Positions 26,562 to 38,084 of a DNA stretch of 64,000 bases are shown here, one piece after another. The notes under the pieces are model-generated. The model did not search any database, was not told where the DNA came from, and worked only from the letters and a program-made list of their open reading frames with translations. The stretch's first letter is position 1; every line of letters starts with the position of its first letter. Source of the stretch: Erythrobacter sp. SG61-1L (GTDB taxonomy: Bacteria; Pseudomonadota; Alphaproteobacteria; Sphingomonadales; Sphingomonadaceae); contig NZ_JXQC01000003.1 of assembly GCF_001305965.1 (NCBI RefSeq), forward strand, positions 1,364,001 through 1,428,000. Direction: 5' to 3'. The position numbers were made by a program, and so were the translations under genes.

Positions 26562-29224
26562 GCCGCGACAGATTCCAGGGCAGCCTTCACCGCCGCAATC
26601 GCGTCCGCCGCCTTGGCGCCATCGGGCCCGCCGCCCTGCGCCATATCGGCGCGGCCGCCGCCGCCCTTGCCACCCAGCGCTTCCACGCCTGCACGCACCA
26701 GCGTTACGGCATCGAACTTGCCGGTGAGATCGTCAGTCACCGCAGCGGCAATCGCAGCCCGGCCTTCATTGACGGCAACGATGGCCGCGATGCCAGAACC
26801 CATGCGCTTCTTCGCTTCGTCGAGAAGCCCGCGCAATTCCTTGGCGTCCAGCCCTTCGATGACCTGACCGGAGAATTTCACTCCGCCCACTTCCTCGTCC
26901 GCTGCAGCAGGCGCGGCCCCGCCGCCACCGCCCAACGCGAGGGCACGCTTGGCTTCCGCCAGTTCCTTCTCGAGGCGCTTGCGCTCGTCCACCAATGCGG
27001 CAACGCGGGCTTCTACCTCTTCAGGCGAGGTCTTGAGCGTGCCCGCCACAGTCTTCAGTGTTTCCTCGCGGCCAACCAGCCACTGGCGCGCAGCCTCGCC
27101 GGTCAGTGCCTCGATACGGCGCACACCGGAAGATACGGCGCTTTCCGAAACGATGCGGAACACGCCAATATCGCCTGTGGCGCGCACATGGGTGCCGCCG
27201 CACAGTTCGACGGAATAATTGCGGCCCGTATCGGCAGCTGTATGCCCCATCGAAAGGACGCGCACCTCGTCGCCATATTTCTCGCCGAACAGCGCCATGG
27301 CGCCTGCCGCGATGGCATCGTCCGGCGTCATCAGACGCGTGGTAACGGGATCGTTGTGGCGGATCTCGGCATTCACTTCGGCTTCGATCAGCGCGATTTC
27401 CTCGGTACTGAGCGCCTTGGTATGCGAGAAGTCGAAACGCAGACGATCAGCCGCGACCATCGAACCCTTCTGGGTGACATGGTCGCCCAGATGGTTGCGC
27501 AGCGCCGCGTGCAGCAGGTGCGTGGCCGAGTGGTTCGAGCGGATGGCATCGCGGCGAGCAACGTCCACGTCGAGGCGGACCGTATCGCCCACTTTCACCG
27601 TGCCGCTTTCCACCTTGCCGCGCATGGCATGCAGGCGACCGAGCGGCTTGGAAGTGTCCGCGATGGTGATCGCAAGGCCGCCCGGGCCGGAGATCGTGCC
27701 TGCATCGCCGACCTGACCACCGCTTTCGCCATAGAAGGGCGTCTGGTTGGTCAGCACGATCACATCCGTGCCAGCATCGGCGGACTGGACTTCCTTGCCA
27801 TCTGCCACCAGCGCCACGACCTGGCCTTCACCGCTGGTCGAGACATAGCCGGTGAATTCGCTGGCGCCTTCACGCTCGGCAATATCGAACCACACTTCCT
27901 CGTCCGCAGCAGCGCCGGAGCCCTTCCAGGCGGCGCGCGCAGCAGCCTTCTGACGGGCCATGGCGGCATCGAAGCCGGCCTTGTCCACGCCGATGCCGCG
28001 CGAACGCAGCGCGTCTTCGGTCAGGTCATAAGGGAAGCCGAAAGTGTCATAGAGCTTGAAGGCCGTCTCGCCCGGAAGCTCCGACCCTTCGCCCAGATCA
28101 CCGGTTTCTTCTTCCAGCAGGCGCAGGCCCTTGTCGAGCGTCTGGCGAAAGCGCGTTTCCTCACGCTCCAGCGTTTCCTCAATCAGGCTCTGGGCGCGGG
28201 TCAGTTCGGGATAGGCCTGGCCCATTTCCGTGACCAGCGCAGGCACCAGACGGTGCATCAGCGGTTCGGCTGCGCCCAGCAGGTGCGCATGGCGCATGGC
28301 CCGGCGCATGATGCGGCGCAGCACATAACCGCGACCTTCATTGGAAGGCAGCACGCCATCGGCGATCAGGAAGCTGGTGGAACGCAGGTGATCCGCAATC
28401 ACGCGATGGCTGGCCGTGTGATCGCCTTCAGCCTTCACCTTGGTGAGTTCGACCGACTGGTTGATCAGCGCCTGGAACGTGTCCGTCTCGAACACGGAAT
28501 GCACGCCCTGCATCACGGTTGAGATACGTTCCAGCCCCATGCCGGTATCGATGCTGGGGCGCGGCAGATCGCCGATGATCTGATCGGCTTCCTGCATGTG
28601 CTGCATGAAGACGAGGTTCCAGATTTCGACGAAGCGATCGCCGTCTTCCTCGGGCGATCCCGGAGGGCCGCCCCAGATTTCCGGGCCGTGATCCCAGAAG
28701 ATTTCAGAACAGGGACCGCAGGGGCCGTCCGAGCCCATAGCCCAGAAATTATCCTTGGTGGCGATGCGGATGATCCGCTCGTCTGGCAGGCCGGCGATCT
28801 TCTTCCAGAGATTCCAGGCCTCGTCATCCGTGTGATAAACGGTGACCGACAGGCGATCCTTCGACAGCCCGAACTCGCCCGTGACGAGGTTCCAGGCCAG
28901 CTCGATCGCACGTTCCTTGAAGTAATCACCGAAGGAGAAGTTACCCAGCATCTCGAACAGGGTGAGGTGGCGGGCAGTATAGCCGACATTGTCGAGATCG
29001 TTGTGCTTGCCCCCGGCGCGCACGCATTTCTGCGAGCTGGCCGCACGCGGCGCAGGCGGAGTTTCGAGCCCGGTAAAGACGTTCTTGAACGGAACCATGC
29101 CCGCATTGACGAACATCAGTGTAGGGTCGTTATACGGCACAAGCGGTGCCGAAGGCATGACCTGATGCCCGTTGGCCCCGAAATAATCGAGAAATGTGCG
29201 GCGGATATCGTTCGACGAGTTCAT
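26558..29224 (-). CDS. alaS: alanyl-tRNA synthetase
   Basis: Charges tRNA-Ala and edits mischarged Ser/Gly. It has 888 residues, full length. The class II core starts [15 protein letters not shown], with motif 2 in [16 protein letters not shown]. The editing domain has HSATHLLH and CGGTHV zinc/editing motifs. The C-terminal DHHA1 domain contains the Gly-rich [14 protein letters not shown] linker and a [16 protein letters not shown] tail motif. The ATG at 29224 ([11 protein letters not shown]) is preferred over an upstream in-frame start three codons earlier. It is followed by a coupled secreted protein gene. Confidence 0.96.
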   Translation of the reverse strand: MNSSNDIRRTFLDYFGANGHQVMPSAPLVPYNDPTLMFVNAGMVPFKNVFTGLETPPAPRAASSQKCVRAGGKHNDLDNVGYTARHLTLFEMLGNFSFGDYFKERAIELAWNLVTGEFGLSKDRLSVTVYHTDDEAWNLWKKIAGLPDERIIRIATKDNFWAMGSDGPCGPCSEIFWDHGPEIWGGPPGSPEEDGDRFVEIWNLVFMQHMQEADQIIGDLPRPSIDTGMGLERISTVMQGVHSVFETDTFQALINQSVELTKVKAEGDHTASHRVIADHLRSTSFLIADGVLPSNEGRGYVLRRIMRRAMRHAHLLGAAEPLMHRLVPALVTEMGQAYPELTRAQSLIEETLEREETRFRQTLDKGLRLLEEETGDLGEGSELPGETAFKLYDTFGFPYDLTEDALRSRGIGVDKAGFDAAMARQKAAARAAWKGSGAAADEEVWFDIAEREGASEFTGYVSTSGEGQVVALVADGKEVQSADAGTDVIVLTNQTPFYGESGGQVGDAGTISGPGGLAITIADTSKPLGRLHAMRGKVESGTVKVGDTVRLDVDVARRDAIRSNHSATHLLHAALRNHLGDHVTQKGSMVAADRLRFDFSHTKALSTEEIALIEAEVNAEIRHNDPVTTRLMTPDDAIAAGAMALFGEKYGDEVRVLSMGHTAADTGRNYSVELCGGTHVRATGDIGVFRIVSESAVSSGVRRIEALTGEAARQWLVGREETLKTVAGTLKTSPEEVEARVAALVDERKRLEKELAEAKRALALGGGGGAAPAAADEEVGGVKFSGQVIEGLDAKELRGLLDEAKKRMGSGIAAIVAVNEGRAAIAAAVTDDLTGKFDAVTLVRAGVEALGGKGGGGRADMAQGGGPDGAKAADAIAAVKAALESVAA

Positions 29225-29324
29225 GGCTCGCAACTAGGATGTGCGAAAGCGAAAGCCAAGCCCGAGATGCATGGCCGAATGCCGCTTTTGCGCCAAATCC
29301 GGACCGGCGCAGCCAATAGCGGCT

Positions 29325-30149
29325 TTATTTGCGCTTCGCTGTGACGATCCAGGCTCCGGCGGCAAAGGCGATGATACCATCTATTTCTCGCGAGGCGACG
29401 AAGCTGCGCAGCTTCTGGCGGAACGCTGATTGTACTTCTTCGGTCATAGCGGCCATTGCGGTGGCGACAGGGCCGATGGTGGAGAAATAGGCAACCGCGT
29501 CGCTGACAGGATCTTCCCCCATTCCCACGACCATGGCGAAATCGAAGGGATCGAGATGGACATCCTCCCAGCCCGACGAGGCAAGGATGCGTTTCACCCG
29601 ATCGGGATCGGCAAAGGCCATCGGCCCGGGTGCTTCGGGATCGGGCGGAATAGGAGGCGGTGGAAGCAGGCTGCCGACCGCCGTGAAAATCTCGTTCACT
29701 GCCGGCGAGCGGAAGCAGGAGAACAGCAGGCCGGCGCCGGGCGCGGCAATGGAGGCCATATGGGCAAAGGCAGCGACCGGATCGGCAAAGAACATTACGC
29801 CATGGCGCGAAATCAGCAGATCGGGCCGGAAATCACCCAACGGCACCCAGCGCGAAGCATCGCCAAGTGCAAATGCCGCATTGGACAGGTTGCGCCCGCG
29901 ATCGCGCGCGACTTCAATAAGCTGGGGCGAAATATCGACGCCCATGACATCGACAGTGGGCCGTCCACGGGCAATGGCGAGCGACAATTCCCCCGCTCCG
30001 CAACCGACATCCAACACACTGGCGAAAGTGAAATCGCGCGTTGAACGCAGCAGCCTTTCGGTCAGCCCGCCCCAGCTACGGTCGGTCCGGCGCCATTCGG
30101 CGGCCCAGCTACTGCCGGCCTGCCCTTCCCAATCCATCACCCTCGACAT
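29325..30149 (-). CDS. class I SAM-dependent methyltransferase
   Basis: A 274-residue Rossmann-fold methyltransferase. SAM motif I is VLDVGCGAGELSLAIARG (about 45-62), followed by VMGVDISPQLIEVAR, the acidic motif binding the SAM ribose, and ISRHGVMFFADP as motif post-I. A Pro-rich loop (LPPPPIPPDPEAPGP) in the second half is unusual. It sits alone between alaS and recA; the substrate is unknown. Confidence 0.8.
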   Translation of the reverse strand: MSRVMDWEGQAGSSWAAEWRRTDRSWGGLTERLLRSTRDFTFASVLDVGCGAGELSLAIARGRPTVDVMGVDISPQLIEVARDRGRNLSNAAFALGDASRWVPLGDFRPDLLISRHGVMFFADPVAAFAHMASIAAPGAGLLFSCFRSPAVNEIFTAVGSLLPPPPIPPDPEAPGPMAFADPDRVKRILASSGWEDVHLDPFDFAMVVGMGEDPVSDAVAYFSTIGPVATAMAAMTEEVQSAFRQKLRSFVASREIDGIIAFAAGAWIVTAKRK

Positions 30150-30235
30150 GCTGTCCGCACCTTCCGTTGCCCCAACGAATTCGCGTTGAGTATTTCAGGC
30201 TAAACCCTCTGTGCGCTTGCGCCAAGCGGCGACAC

Positions 30236-30279
30236 GAAAAAGCCGGCTCGAGCCCCGTCAGGGAAACTCGCGCCGGCTT
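30236..30279 (-). terminator. rho-independent terminator of recA
   Basis: On the minus strand AAGCCGGC...GCCGGCTT flanks a 24-nt loop region with extra GCGAG/CTCGA pairing, and is followed by a T-run. It lies about 40 bp after the recA stop. Confidence 0.75.
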
Positions 30280-30319
30280 CGTTCTCGCAAACGCCACAGT
30301 ACGCGGCGCTTCTTGAGGA

Positions 30320-31381
<1,062 letters not shown>

Positions 31382-31457
31382 CGAGGGCCTCCGTCAGTGC
31401 CTAGAGCCAAGACCGGAAAGGTCAACCGACGGAAGGTGTATCGCATTTGTTCTCATG

Positions 31458-31472
31458 GAACAAGAGTGGAAC
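31458..31472 (-). promoter_or_regulatory. LexA (SOS) box of recA
   Basis: On the minus strand GTTC-CACTCTT-GTTC matches the alphaproteobacterial LexA box GTTC-N7-GTTC exactly. Its second half overlaps a TTGTTC sequence that could be the -35 of a promoter with GATACA about 15 bp further on. An adjoining palindrome TTGTTC-N5-GAACAA extends it downstream. Confidence 0.85.
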
Positions 31473-31515
31473 GAATTTTTTTCGTCACTCCGAAAACCGG
31501 CGGTTTTCTGCCAGT

Positions 31516-33144
31516 TCAGTCATCCTCATCTTCAGCGGAACGCACTTCCCAGTCAATGTTGACGGATGCACCAGCGGGAATCGTCCGCTCGATCACCCAC
31601 TGGCCGTCCTTCACGGACATGCCCTTCACCTTCTTGCGCACGCCCCAGTCTGCCGGGCGGCCGAGTTCAACGCGCGCCTTGATCGGATGACGATTGGCGT
31701 TGGTGAGGGTGGCGCGGGTGGGAAGCCAGGGATTGCCCTCATCGCCAGGCTCGGCCTCGGTCTGCCGGACACAGAGGGCGAAGGCGTTAGGGCTTTCGCC
31801 CAGCGCAATCTCTACGTCCTGCCCTTCCGCATAGTCTCGCAGGGTCTCCTCCCCAACCAACAAATCTCCGGCCGAGGACGGCTCAAACAAGGTAACTCCG
31901 CCCATCGGCAAGGCTACGCCCAGTCCGTGCTTCTTGTCGTTCTTCGTCTTGAGCACGCGGCGCAGGGCCTGCGGATCGCTGGAATTATTCCACGGTGAGC
32001 AAGAGGCACGATATTCCAATTCGCCCTGCACTGCGTCCTTGTCGAGGAATGCGACCTGCTTCATCGACTTCGAAGCGACCGTTACCCGTTCGGGCACGCG
32101 ATAGAGCTTGAGATCGCCAAGAGCCTCTTCGGTGGCGACCATGGCGACCGGAGACGCCATCGACTGCGCTACCCGGAATGATCCTGTCACCACGATTTCA
32201 GCATCTGCTTCCATCATCATTGGTGCAGGAGGCGGCGGCGGTGGCGGATATGGATAGTTCTCCGGCGAACCTTCCGCCGTGCTGCCAAGCGGATAGCAGG
32301 TCAAAAACAGGCCCCTGCCCCGCGGCGGATCGGAGAGGCCCTGAAAATCGCTTTCCACGTTGAGCTTGCCCGCCACTACCAGCAGCGTGGCATCTTCGAA
32401 GCTCTGACCATTGTCGTTCACCAACGTGAGCCAGGACCGCAGGCGCAGCTTCTCCTTGCCCACGGGCGCCTTGTCCTCGAACGTGCCGACATAATGGGCC
32501 TGCCAGTCGAAGCCCCAGGCAATGTAGGTGAGCTGGACCTGATAAGTGCCGCCACTCGCATCGCGTGTGTCGATACTGAACACCGGTTGGGCCGAAAGGC
32601 CATCGGGCACGCTGTCGAAGGTCAGCTTTTCGGGCATTCCGGCGCAACGCACCGCTTCGTAGCCCTGCGCGGTTTGGAGGACGAGGCCGCCATCGGCCCG
32701 AGTGCGCACCACGGCGCTCTCCGCCGACTGAGCCCCGGTTGCCGGATTGGTGCGCGTAATCGTGACCCGGTTGCCCAAAGTCCCGTCCACCAGAGCGGCG
32801 GGGGAAAGCAGGTCCGCATTGCGGTTTTTCTCGATCGTTCCGCCCGGCAGGCCGGTGACGATGGCGCTGACCGCGACCATGCCTTCGGCCACGCCCTCGA
32901 AGCGGATGGTCGATTCGCCCGGAGGGAGCGTGACGGTGCGTGTCTCGTTGATCATTGCAAAGCCTCGCGGCCAATTGCGATTGATCTGGTCATCCGGCCC
33001 GCGATCGGGGTCGCGATAGAGCGTGACAGACACTGCGCTGGGAGCCGAAGCCATCACAGCTTCGCGCGCAGCTGCCGGAGCGGCCCAGGCCATTGAGAGC
33101 AAGGCCGCGGCCAGCGTCAGGGTGGGAAAGGCGGCGCGCGCCAT
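31516..33144 (-). CDS. DUF4139-type secreted protein with a TonB-receptor-like EIVVTGS motif
   Basis: A 542-residue protein starting MARAAFPTLTLAAALL, with a signal peptide cleaved near AREA. It follows the DUF4139 (mucoidy-inhibitor A-like) pattern: an N-terminal beta domain (VTLYRDPDRGPDD, TVTLPPGESTIRFEGV), the ITRTNPATG segment shared with its neighbour, and a C-terminal beta-sandwich domain (VALPMGGVTLFEPS...). In the middle lies a poly-Pro run followed by EADAEIVVTGSFRVAQS. EIVVTGS is the motif that opens the plug of many sphingomonad TonB receptors, which is unexpected here. It is 8 bp downstream of its paralogue. The function is unknown. Confidence 0.8.
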   Translation of the reverse strand: MARAAFPTLTLAAALLSMAWAAPAAAREAVMASAPSAVSVTLYRDPDRGPDDQINRNWPRGFAMINETRTVTLPPGESTIRFEGVAEGMVAVSAIVTGLPGGTIEKNRNADLLSPAALVDGTLGNRVTITRTNPATGAQSAESAVVRTRADGGLVLQTAQGYEAVRCAGMPEKLTFDSVPDGLSAQPVFSIDTRDASGGTYQVQLTYIAWGFDWQAHYVGTFEDKAPVGKEKLRLRSWLTLVNDNGQSFEDATLLVVAGKLNVESDFQGLSDPPRGRGLFLTCYPLGSTAEGSPENYPYPPPPPPPAPMMMEADAEIVVTGSFRVAQSMASPVAMVATEEALGDLKLYRVPERVTVASKSMKQVAFLDKDAVQGELEYRASCSPWNNSSDPQALRRVLKTKNDKKHGLGVALPMGGVTLFEPSSAGDLLVGEETLRDYAEGQDVEIALGESPNAFALCVRQTEAEPGDEGNPWLPTRATLTNANRHPIKARVELGRPADWGVRKKVKGMSVKDGQWVIERTIPAGASVNIDWEVRSAEDEDD

Positions 33145-33152
33145 GCCGGGCC

Positions 33153-34688
33153 TCAGTAACGCGTTTCGTAAGTGACCCGGACGACCCGTTCGCCATTGGC
33201 AGGAACAGGCACAGTCCATTTGCGGCGGTCGGCGTTGAGCTGTTCGCCCGGCACATCCTCGCTCACGATGCGGAAGTCACGGCCCCACCAGCCATAGTCG
33301 AGCCCGTTCTGATAGAGATCGACATTCACCGGCTGCGATTTCGCATTGGTGAGAGTGTAGCGCATGGTGGTGCGGTAATAGGTCACGGGGCGTTCGGCCT
33401 CGCCCTGCACCACGCTGCCATCTTCCTTGATCACCCGCCAGCGCGCGGATTTTTCCCATTCCGCGCCGGTAATCTTCTCGCGCTTTTCGACTTCGGACTT
33501 CACGAAGATGTCGAAGGCATCGCCGGTCTTCAAGGTCAACTCGCTGCCCATCGGCGTGTGACCGATCTGGTTCTCACCGATGAATTGCGGCGTGCCCTTG
33601 CTGTCGCGCTGATAGAAGCGGACTATGCCTGCCGGCAGCGCATCGCCCAGCCCGCCCTGCTTCGAGGAGGAAAAGGCAATCTGGCTCGACACATTGCGCG
33701 GATCGCTGTCGCTCTGCAGCCAGCCCACTTCGAAACCATAGACCTTGCGCGCGGGCACGGCTTGCACATCAAGGAAGCTGACCTGCTTGGTCTGATTATT
33801 GGCAATCGTGGTGCGCCCGTCGATCGGGTAGATGTAATAATCGCCCAATTGCTCGCGGTCAGCCGTCTCGGTGCCCGGAACGAAGGAGCCTCGTGGCGGT
33901 GAAACCGGGCGCACCGAGTTGTAGCGCGGGTTGTATCCGCTGCTGACGGAAGTGGGGCTGCCTGCCACCAGTAAGGTCTTGGCATTGTCGAAAGTGGTGC
34001 CGGTGCTGTTGGTCAGCGTCACCCAGCCCTGCACGTCCACTGTGCCCTTGCCCTCGTCATAGAGAGCCACATAGTCGGACGACCAGCCGAGGCCGGGCGT
34101 AAGATAGCGGATCGAAGCCGGGCGATTGCCGGCGCGGCTGCTGTCGACAGTAACGGACAGAGTCGGGCGAGCGCGCAGGTTCGGCGGCACGCCGTCGAAG
34201 ATCACGCGCACCGGCAGGTCATCGTCGCGCAGCACCTCGATCCGGTCACCGATGCGGATCACCACGCCTCCTGCGGTGGAAAGGACCGTCGCCCGCTCGC
34301 GCGTTTCCTGTCCGGTGGCCGGATTGGTGCGCAGCAGAGTGACGGTCTGGCCGATGGCCTTTTCCATCAGCTTGGTGGGGGTGAGCAGGTCGAAATCGAA
34401 ATTCTGTTCGACGATGCCGGTATCCGCTGCCGAAAAGCTGAGCGTTTCGGGCCGGATCATGGCCGACACATCCGGAAACTCGATCCGGCTGCGGCCATTG
34501 GCGATGGGGAGCTGGCGCACATCCTGCACCAGCGCCTGGCCGTTATTATAAATGGTGACGGAGACATCGCCCTGGGCGCTTGCCCCCTGGGCGGCGGCCG
34601 TCTGGGCCGTGGCTGGCTGTTGCACAACGATAAGCGCGCCCGAAAGCGCAGTGGCAGTGGCGGCAATACGGGCGAAGTTGCGGATCAT
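33153..34688 (-). CDS. DUF4139 domain-containing secreted protein
   Basis: A 511-residue protein starting MIRNFARIAATATALSG, signal peptide cleaved near ATAQ. It has the typical order: an N-terminal VSVTIYNNGQALVQDVRQLPI strand pair, a central LRTNPATGQETRERATVLS domain, and the DUF4139 beta-sandwich (WVTLTNSTGTTFDNAKTLLVAG; TYYRTTMRYTLTNAKSQPVNVDL). It is the first of two tandem paralogues. An ATG six codons further upstream is possible. A role in envelope or surface polymer control is only suggested by the distant MuiA similarity. Confidence 0.85.
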   Translation of the reverse strand: MIRNFARIAATATALSGALIVVQQPATAQTAAAQGASAQGDVSVTIYNNGQALVQDVRQLPIANGRSRIEFPDVSAMIRPETLSFSAADTGIVEQNFDFDLLTPTKLMEKAIGQTVTLLRTNPATGQETRERATVLSTAGGVVIRIGDRIEVLRDDDLPVRVIFDGVPPNLRARPTLSVTVDSSRAGNRPASIRYLTPGLGWSSDYVALYDEGKGTVDVQGWVTLTNSTGTTFDNAKTLLVAGSPTSVSSGYNPRYNSVRPVSPPRGSFVPGTETADREQLGDYYIYPIDGRTTIANNQTKQVSFLDVQAVPARKVYGFEVGWLQSDSDPRNVSSQIAFSSSKQGGLGDALPAGIVRFYQRDSKGTPQFIGENQIGHTPMGSELTLKTGDAFDIFVKSEVEKREKITGAEWEKSARWRVIKEDGSVVQGEAERPVTYYRTTMRYTLTNAKSQPVNVDLYQNGLDYGWWGRDFRIVSEDVPGEQLNADRRKWTVPVPANGERVVRVTYETRY

Positions 34689-34796
34689 GATCTGACCTAC
34701 TCCCAAAGATACGGGTCCATACCCTTGACGGAGAGGTTTGCGCCGCGCCTGTTACCCTTCGATGAACGGAGGCATAGGGGCGGCGACTTGCGTCAC

Positions 34797-34827
34797 AGCC
34801 GGTAACAATACCCCTGCCGGTAACGAA
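34797..34827. repeat. short direct repeat after cckA
   Basis: GCCGGTAAC occurs at about 34797-34806 and again at about 34816-34825, in the 148-bp gap between the end of cckA and the first DUF4139 gene. It could be a tandem binding site for that gene's promoter. Confidence 0.25.
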
Positions 34828-34836
34828 GCAGGCCTT

Positions 34837-37278
34837 TTACCCGCGCGGGGCGCTCAGCACCTCGGCCACCTTGTTGGCGATCTGCTGCACCGAAAAAGGC
34901 TTGGGAATGAAGTGCATATCTTCCAGGTCGATTTCGTTGCGGAGCTGTTCCTCCGCATAGCCGGACATGAACAGCACCGGCAGTTGCGGGGCGATCCGAC
35001 GCAATTCGCGGGCCATTGCCGGGCCATCCATGGTCGGCATGACCACGTCACTCACCACAAGGTCGAACTCGCCCCCGCCACGCACCTTTTCCAGGCCTTC
35101 CTCGCCATCGCTGGCCGTGGTAACGATGTAGCCCTGCCGGGTCAGCGCCCGTTCGGCCACGGCGCGTACCATATCCTCGTCTTCCACCAGCAAGATGCGT
35201 CCGCCACCGGACCAGCTGGAGGAAACTTCCTTCTCCGCTTTCACCGCGACAGGCTCGTCCGAATGATAGACCGGCAGATAGATCGTGAAACGCGCGCCAC
35301 GGATAGAGCCATTTTCTGCCGCGACATTGTCCGCGAAGATGAACCCACCCGACTGCTTGACGATGCCATAGACGGTGGAAAGGCCAAGGCCGGTGCCCTT
35401 GCCCATTTCCTTGGTAGTGAAGAACGGATCGAAGATCTTAGCGAGATGCTCGGACGGAATACCGCCCCCGGTATCTTCCACGATCAGCACCGTATAATCG
35501 CCCACCGGGAGAATCTCGCTGCTCATGCGGCGGATATCTGATGAAGCGATACGGCGCGTGGCCATGGTCAGGCGGCCGGTTCCATCGCCGCGTGAGTGGA
35601 TCGCATCGCGCGCATTGACGGCCAGATTGACGATCACCTGTTCCAACTGCTGCGGATCGGCGCGGACAGGGCCGAGGTTGCGATCGTGATGGACGCGAAA
35701 TTCGATCTTTTCCCCCATCAGGCGCTTCAGCAACTGGCTGACTTCGGCCACCACATCGGGCACTTGCAGCACTTGCGGGCGCAAGGTCTGCTGGCGCGAA
35801 AAGGCGAGCAACTGCCGCGTCAGGCTGGCTGCACGGTTCGAATTCGCCTTGATCTGCTGGATGTCGTCATAATCGCTGTCGCCCGGCGTGTGGCGCAACA
35901 GCATGAGATCGCAATAGCCGATGATGGCCGTCAGCACATTGTTGAAATCATGCGCCACGCCGCCGGCGAGCTGGCCCACAGCCTGCATCTTGGTAGCCTG
36001 CGCGATCTGGCGCTTCAGGCGCGTTTCCTCAGTCGTATCGGCAAGGCTGAGCAGCACGGCCGGCTCCCCCAGTCCGCGCACGCCAGCGATGCCGAGCGAG
36101 ACCGGATCGTCCGGATTGTGCTTCAGGCGCACTGCCATGTCCGTGCTGGACGCCGAACCCTGGCCGAAGCGGCGCACAGCATCCACCAGCGCGGCCTTGT
36201 CTTCCTTCACCACCAGATCGGAAGGATAGGGCACCAGATCGCGCCCATCTATACCCGCCGCACGCATGAAGGCGGGATTGGCGAACAGGAAATGGCCATC
36301 GCGATCGGTCATGGCGAGGCCGAGCGGCAATTGTTCGAGCAGCGCCTGCAATTGCGGCGTGCCGGTCTGAGCTTCCGAGCCCCAGGCACTGCCTATGCCC
36401 ACCCCGGCCTCCAGCAGCAACATCAGCGATGGCGCCTTGTCGGCCGACGCCTCGCTCGCGCCCGGATCGACCAGCGGCACATGCACAAGCGTTTGCGGCG
36501 TGCCCTTGCGCCCCTCACGGGAGAAATAGATCCGGTCGCGCTCGTCGCTACGCAGCAGGGCGGCGAAATCCTGCCCGACCAGTGTGGCAGCAGGATCGCC
36601 TGCAGCGCGCACTGCAAAGCCTTCGCTTACCGTTCGGACAATGCCGTCATGGCCGACAAGAGCCGCCTCGATCCCCGCCTGCGACAGCACGCGGCCGAAC
36701 GGCCCGGCAATGCGCCCGCCGATTTCCGCCAGTGGATCGCTGCGCTGCAGCGGCTCGAACCGCCAGACAAGGTAATCGTCCCCCCGCCCTGCGCGGGCAG
36801 CACTGACCTTCCAGCCTTTGCCCTCGATCTCCAGCGAGTCGAGCGCGGCAGCACCGTCGCGCCAGGCACCACGGGCAGTGCGCGTCAGCATCTCCACCGC
36901 ACTATCGGCAAAGGGCATGGCAGGCGGTGCATTATCCGTGCCGAAATTGGCCACGAATTCGGAATTGGCGCAGGTAAGGCGGCTTGCCCGGTCGGTAATG
37001 GCAACGGCCACGCCGGCTTGTTCGATTGCCGTCACCGTGACGGACCAGTCTGGCAGTGTGCCGCTTGCCGCGACCGGCGCGGTGCGCGTGCGCGTCAAAA
37101 ACCAGGCCAGTGTGCCCAGCACTGCCAGTGCGCCGACATAGGCGATCATGACCGATGCTTCGCCGGTGACGATCCAGATCAGGATGGCGCTGATAACCAG
37201 CGCCGCCGCTACCAGCGCGGCTCCGTTCCCTGCTGTGCCGCCCAGCCGCCGCTGCGCAATATCGGCGGCGCGGCTCAT
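34837..37278 (-). CDS. cckA: hybrid sensor histidine kinase CckA
   Basis: The bifunctional kinase/phosphatase atop the CckA-ChpT-CtrA/CpdR cell-cycle relay, in the inner membrane. It has 813 residues: two TM helices (about 20-60), PAS-like regions (about 75-170 and 315-415), and a DHp helix with His443 in [17 protein letters not shown]. The HATPase domain follows ([30 protein letters not shown]), then a C-terminal receiver with Asp744 in VVSDVVMP and Lys in FIPKPF. The ATG at 37278 overlaps the DUF2062 stop, so the two are coupled. Its output CpdR is at 20306-20680. ChpT and CtrA are not in this window. Confidence 0.92.
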   Translation of the reverse strand: MSRAADIAQRRLGGTAGNGAALVAAALVISAILIWIVTGEASVMIAYVGALAVLGTLAWFLTRTRTAPVAASGTLPDWSVTVTAIEQAGVAVAITDRASRLTCANSEFVANFGTDNAPPAMPFADSAVEMLTRTARGAWRDGAAALDSLEIEGKGWKVSAARAGRGDDYLVWRFEPLQRSDPLAEIGGRIAGPFGRVLSQAGIEAALVGHDGIVRTVSEGFAVRAAGDPAATLVGQDFAALLRSDERDRIYFSREGRKGTPQTLVHVPLVDPGASEASADKAPSLMLLLEAGVGIGSAWGSEAQTGTPQLQALLEQLPLGLAMTDRDGHFLFANPAFMRAAGIDGRDLVPYPSDLVVKEDKAALVDAVRRFGQGSASSTDMAVRLKHNPDDPVSLGIAGVRGLGEPAVLLSLADTTEETRLKRQIAQATKMQAVGQLAGGVAHDFNNVLTAIIGYCDLMLLRHTPGDSDYDDIQQIKANSNRAASLTRQLLAFSRQQTLRPQVLQVPDVVAEVSQLLKRLMGEKIEFRVHHDRNLGPVRADPQQLEQVIVNLAVNARDAIHSRGDGTGRLTMATRRIASSDIRRMSSEILPVGDYTVLIVEDTGGGIPSEHLAKIFDPFFTTKEMGKGTGLGLSTVYGIVKQSGGFIFADNVAAENGSIRGARFTIYLPVYHSDEPVAVKAEKEVSSSWSGGGRILLVEDEDMVRAVAERALTRQGYIVTTASDGEEGLEKVRGGGEFDLVVSDVVMPTMDGPAMARELRRIAPQLPVLFMSGYAEEQLRNEIDLEDMHFIPKPFSVQQIANKVAEVLSAPRG

Positions 37279-37877
37279 TCTGCCGGGCTGAAATCGCCGG
37301 AAGCGCTGCTGCCGGTGCCATTGGCGAGCCGGTGGCGCCGCCTGCGGGCAACCATGTTGCGCCAGATAAAGGAGGTCATGAGATAGCCGATCGCAGCCGC
37401 AACCACCGAGATGACGAGCAGCCCGATCAGCAGGGCCGGGGCCGCGTCGGACAGCAGCCACCTGCTCCAGTCGCCGACGGACGCGCCATGTTCGTAAAGG
37501 CTCATGAAGGTCGCAAGGTCGGCGTGGAAGCCGAGGCCAGAGCCGATATAGAGCGATCCGGCCAGAATGAATGGCGTCGTCGCCGGGTTGGACAGGAAGG
37601 TCATCCCCGCAGCGAGCGGGATATTGCCACGGAACGGCACGCACATCAGCGCCGCACCGACGATCTGTACGCCCGGAATAAGCGCGAAGATGCCTACCAG
37701 CAGGCCGATGGCCACGCCGCGCGGCACCGACCGGCGGGTTAGCCGAAACAGCTCGGTCCGCCGCGCGAGCGGACGGATCAGCCTGATTTCCTCAAGCTGT
37801 TCCCGGCTGGGAATCTGCCGCTTGATCCAGTCGGCCAGCGCAGTCTTTGATCGGGTGGCGTTCATCTGGCCTTGCAT
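37275..37877 (-). CDS. DUF2062 membrane protein upstream of cckA
   Basis: A protein of about 200 residues with a cytoplasmic N-terminus and three or four hydrophobic segments. The conserved DUF2062 features are visible: SVPRGVAIGLLVGIFALIPGVQ and FLSNPATTPFILAGSLYIG. The start is ATG 37877 or ATG 37865; the latter has AAGG 4-5 nt upstream. The stop overlaps the cckA start (ATGA). Function unknown; its coupling to cckA suggests a shared envelope or cell-cycle context. Confidence 0.8.
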   Translation of the reverse strand: MQGQMNATRSKTALADWIKRQIPSREQLEEIRLIRPLARRTELFRLTRRSVPRGVAIGLLVGIFALIPGVQIVGAALMCVPFRGNIPLAAGMTFLSNPATTPFILAGSLYIGSGLGFHADLATFMSLYEHGASVGDWSRWLLSDAAPALLIGLLVISVVAAAIGYLMTSFIWRNMVARRRRHRLANGTGSSASGDFSPAE

Positions 37878-38084
37878 ATCGGTATCGCCGCCCTGTGCGG
37901 CAAGGACTATCCTATACCGGAATTGGGCAAAACGACGGGTGAACGCCTTTCGCGCGCAAGTCCCGGCAGGGCAAGTCCCAAACAGCGGAAAATCGCTGTC
38001 CGCGCGCCAGATGAAATCAGCAATGCGACAAGTGTTGCCCCGCTGCCGCAATTCGCGGGCCAAAGCGGCCTTTTCGGACCCCGT

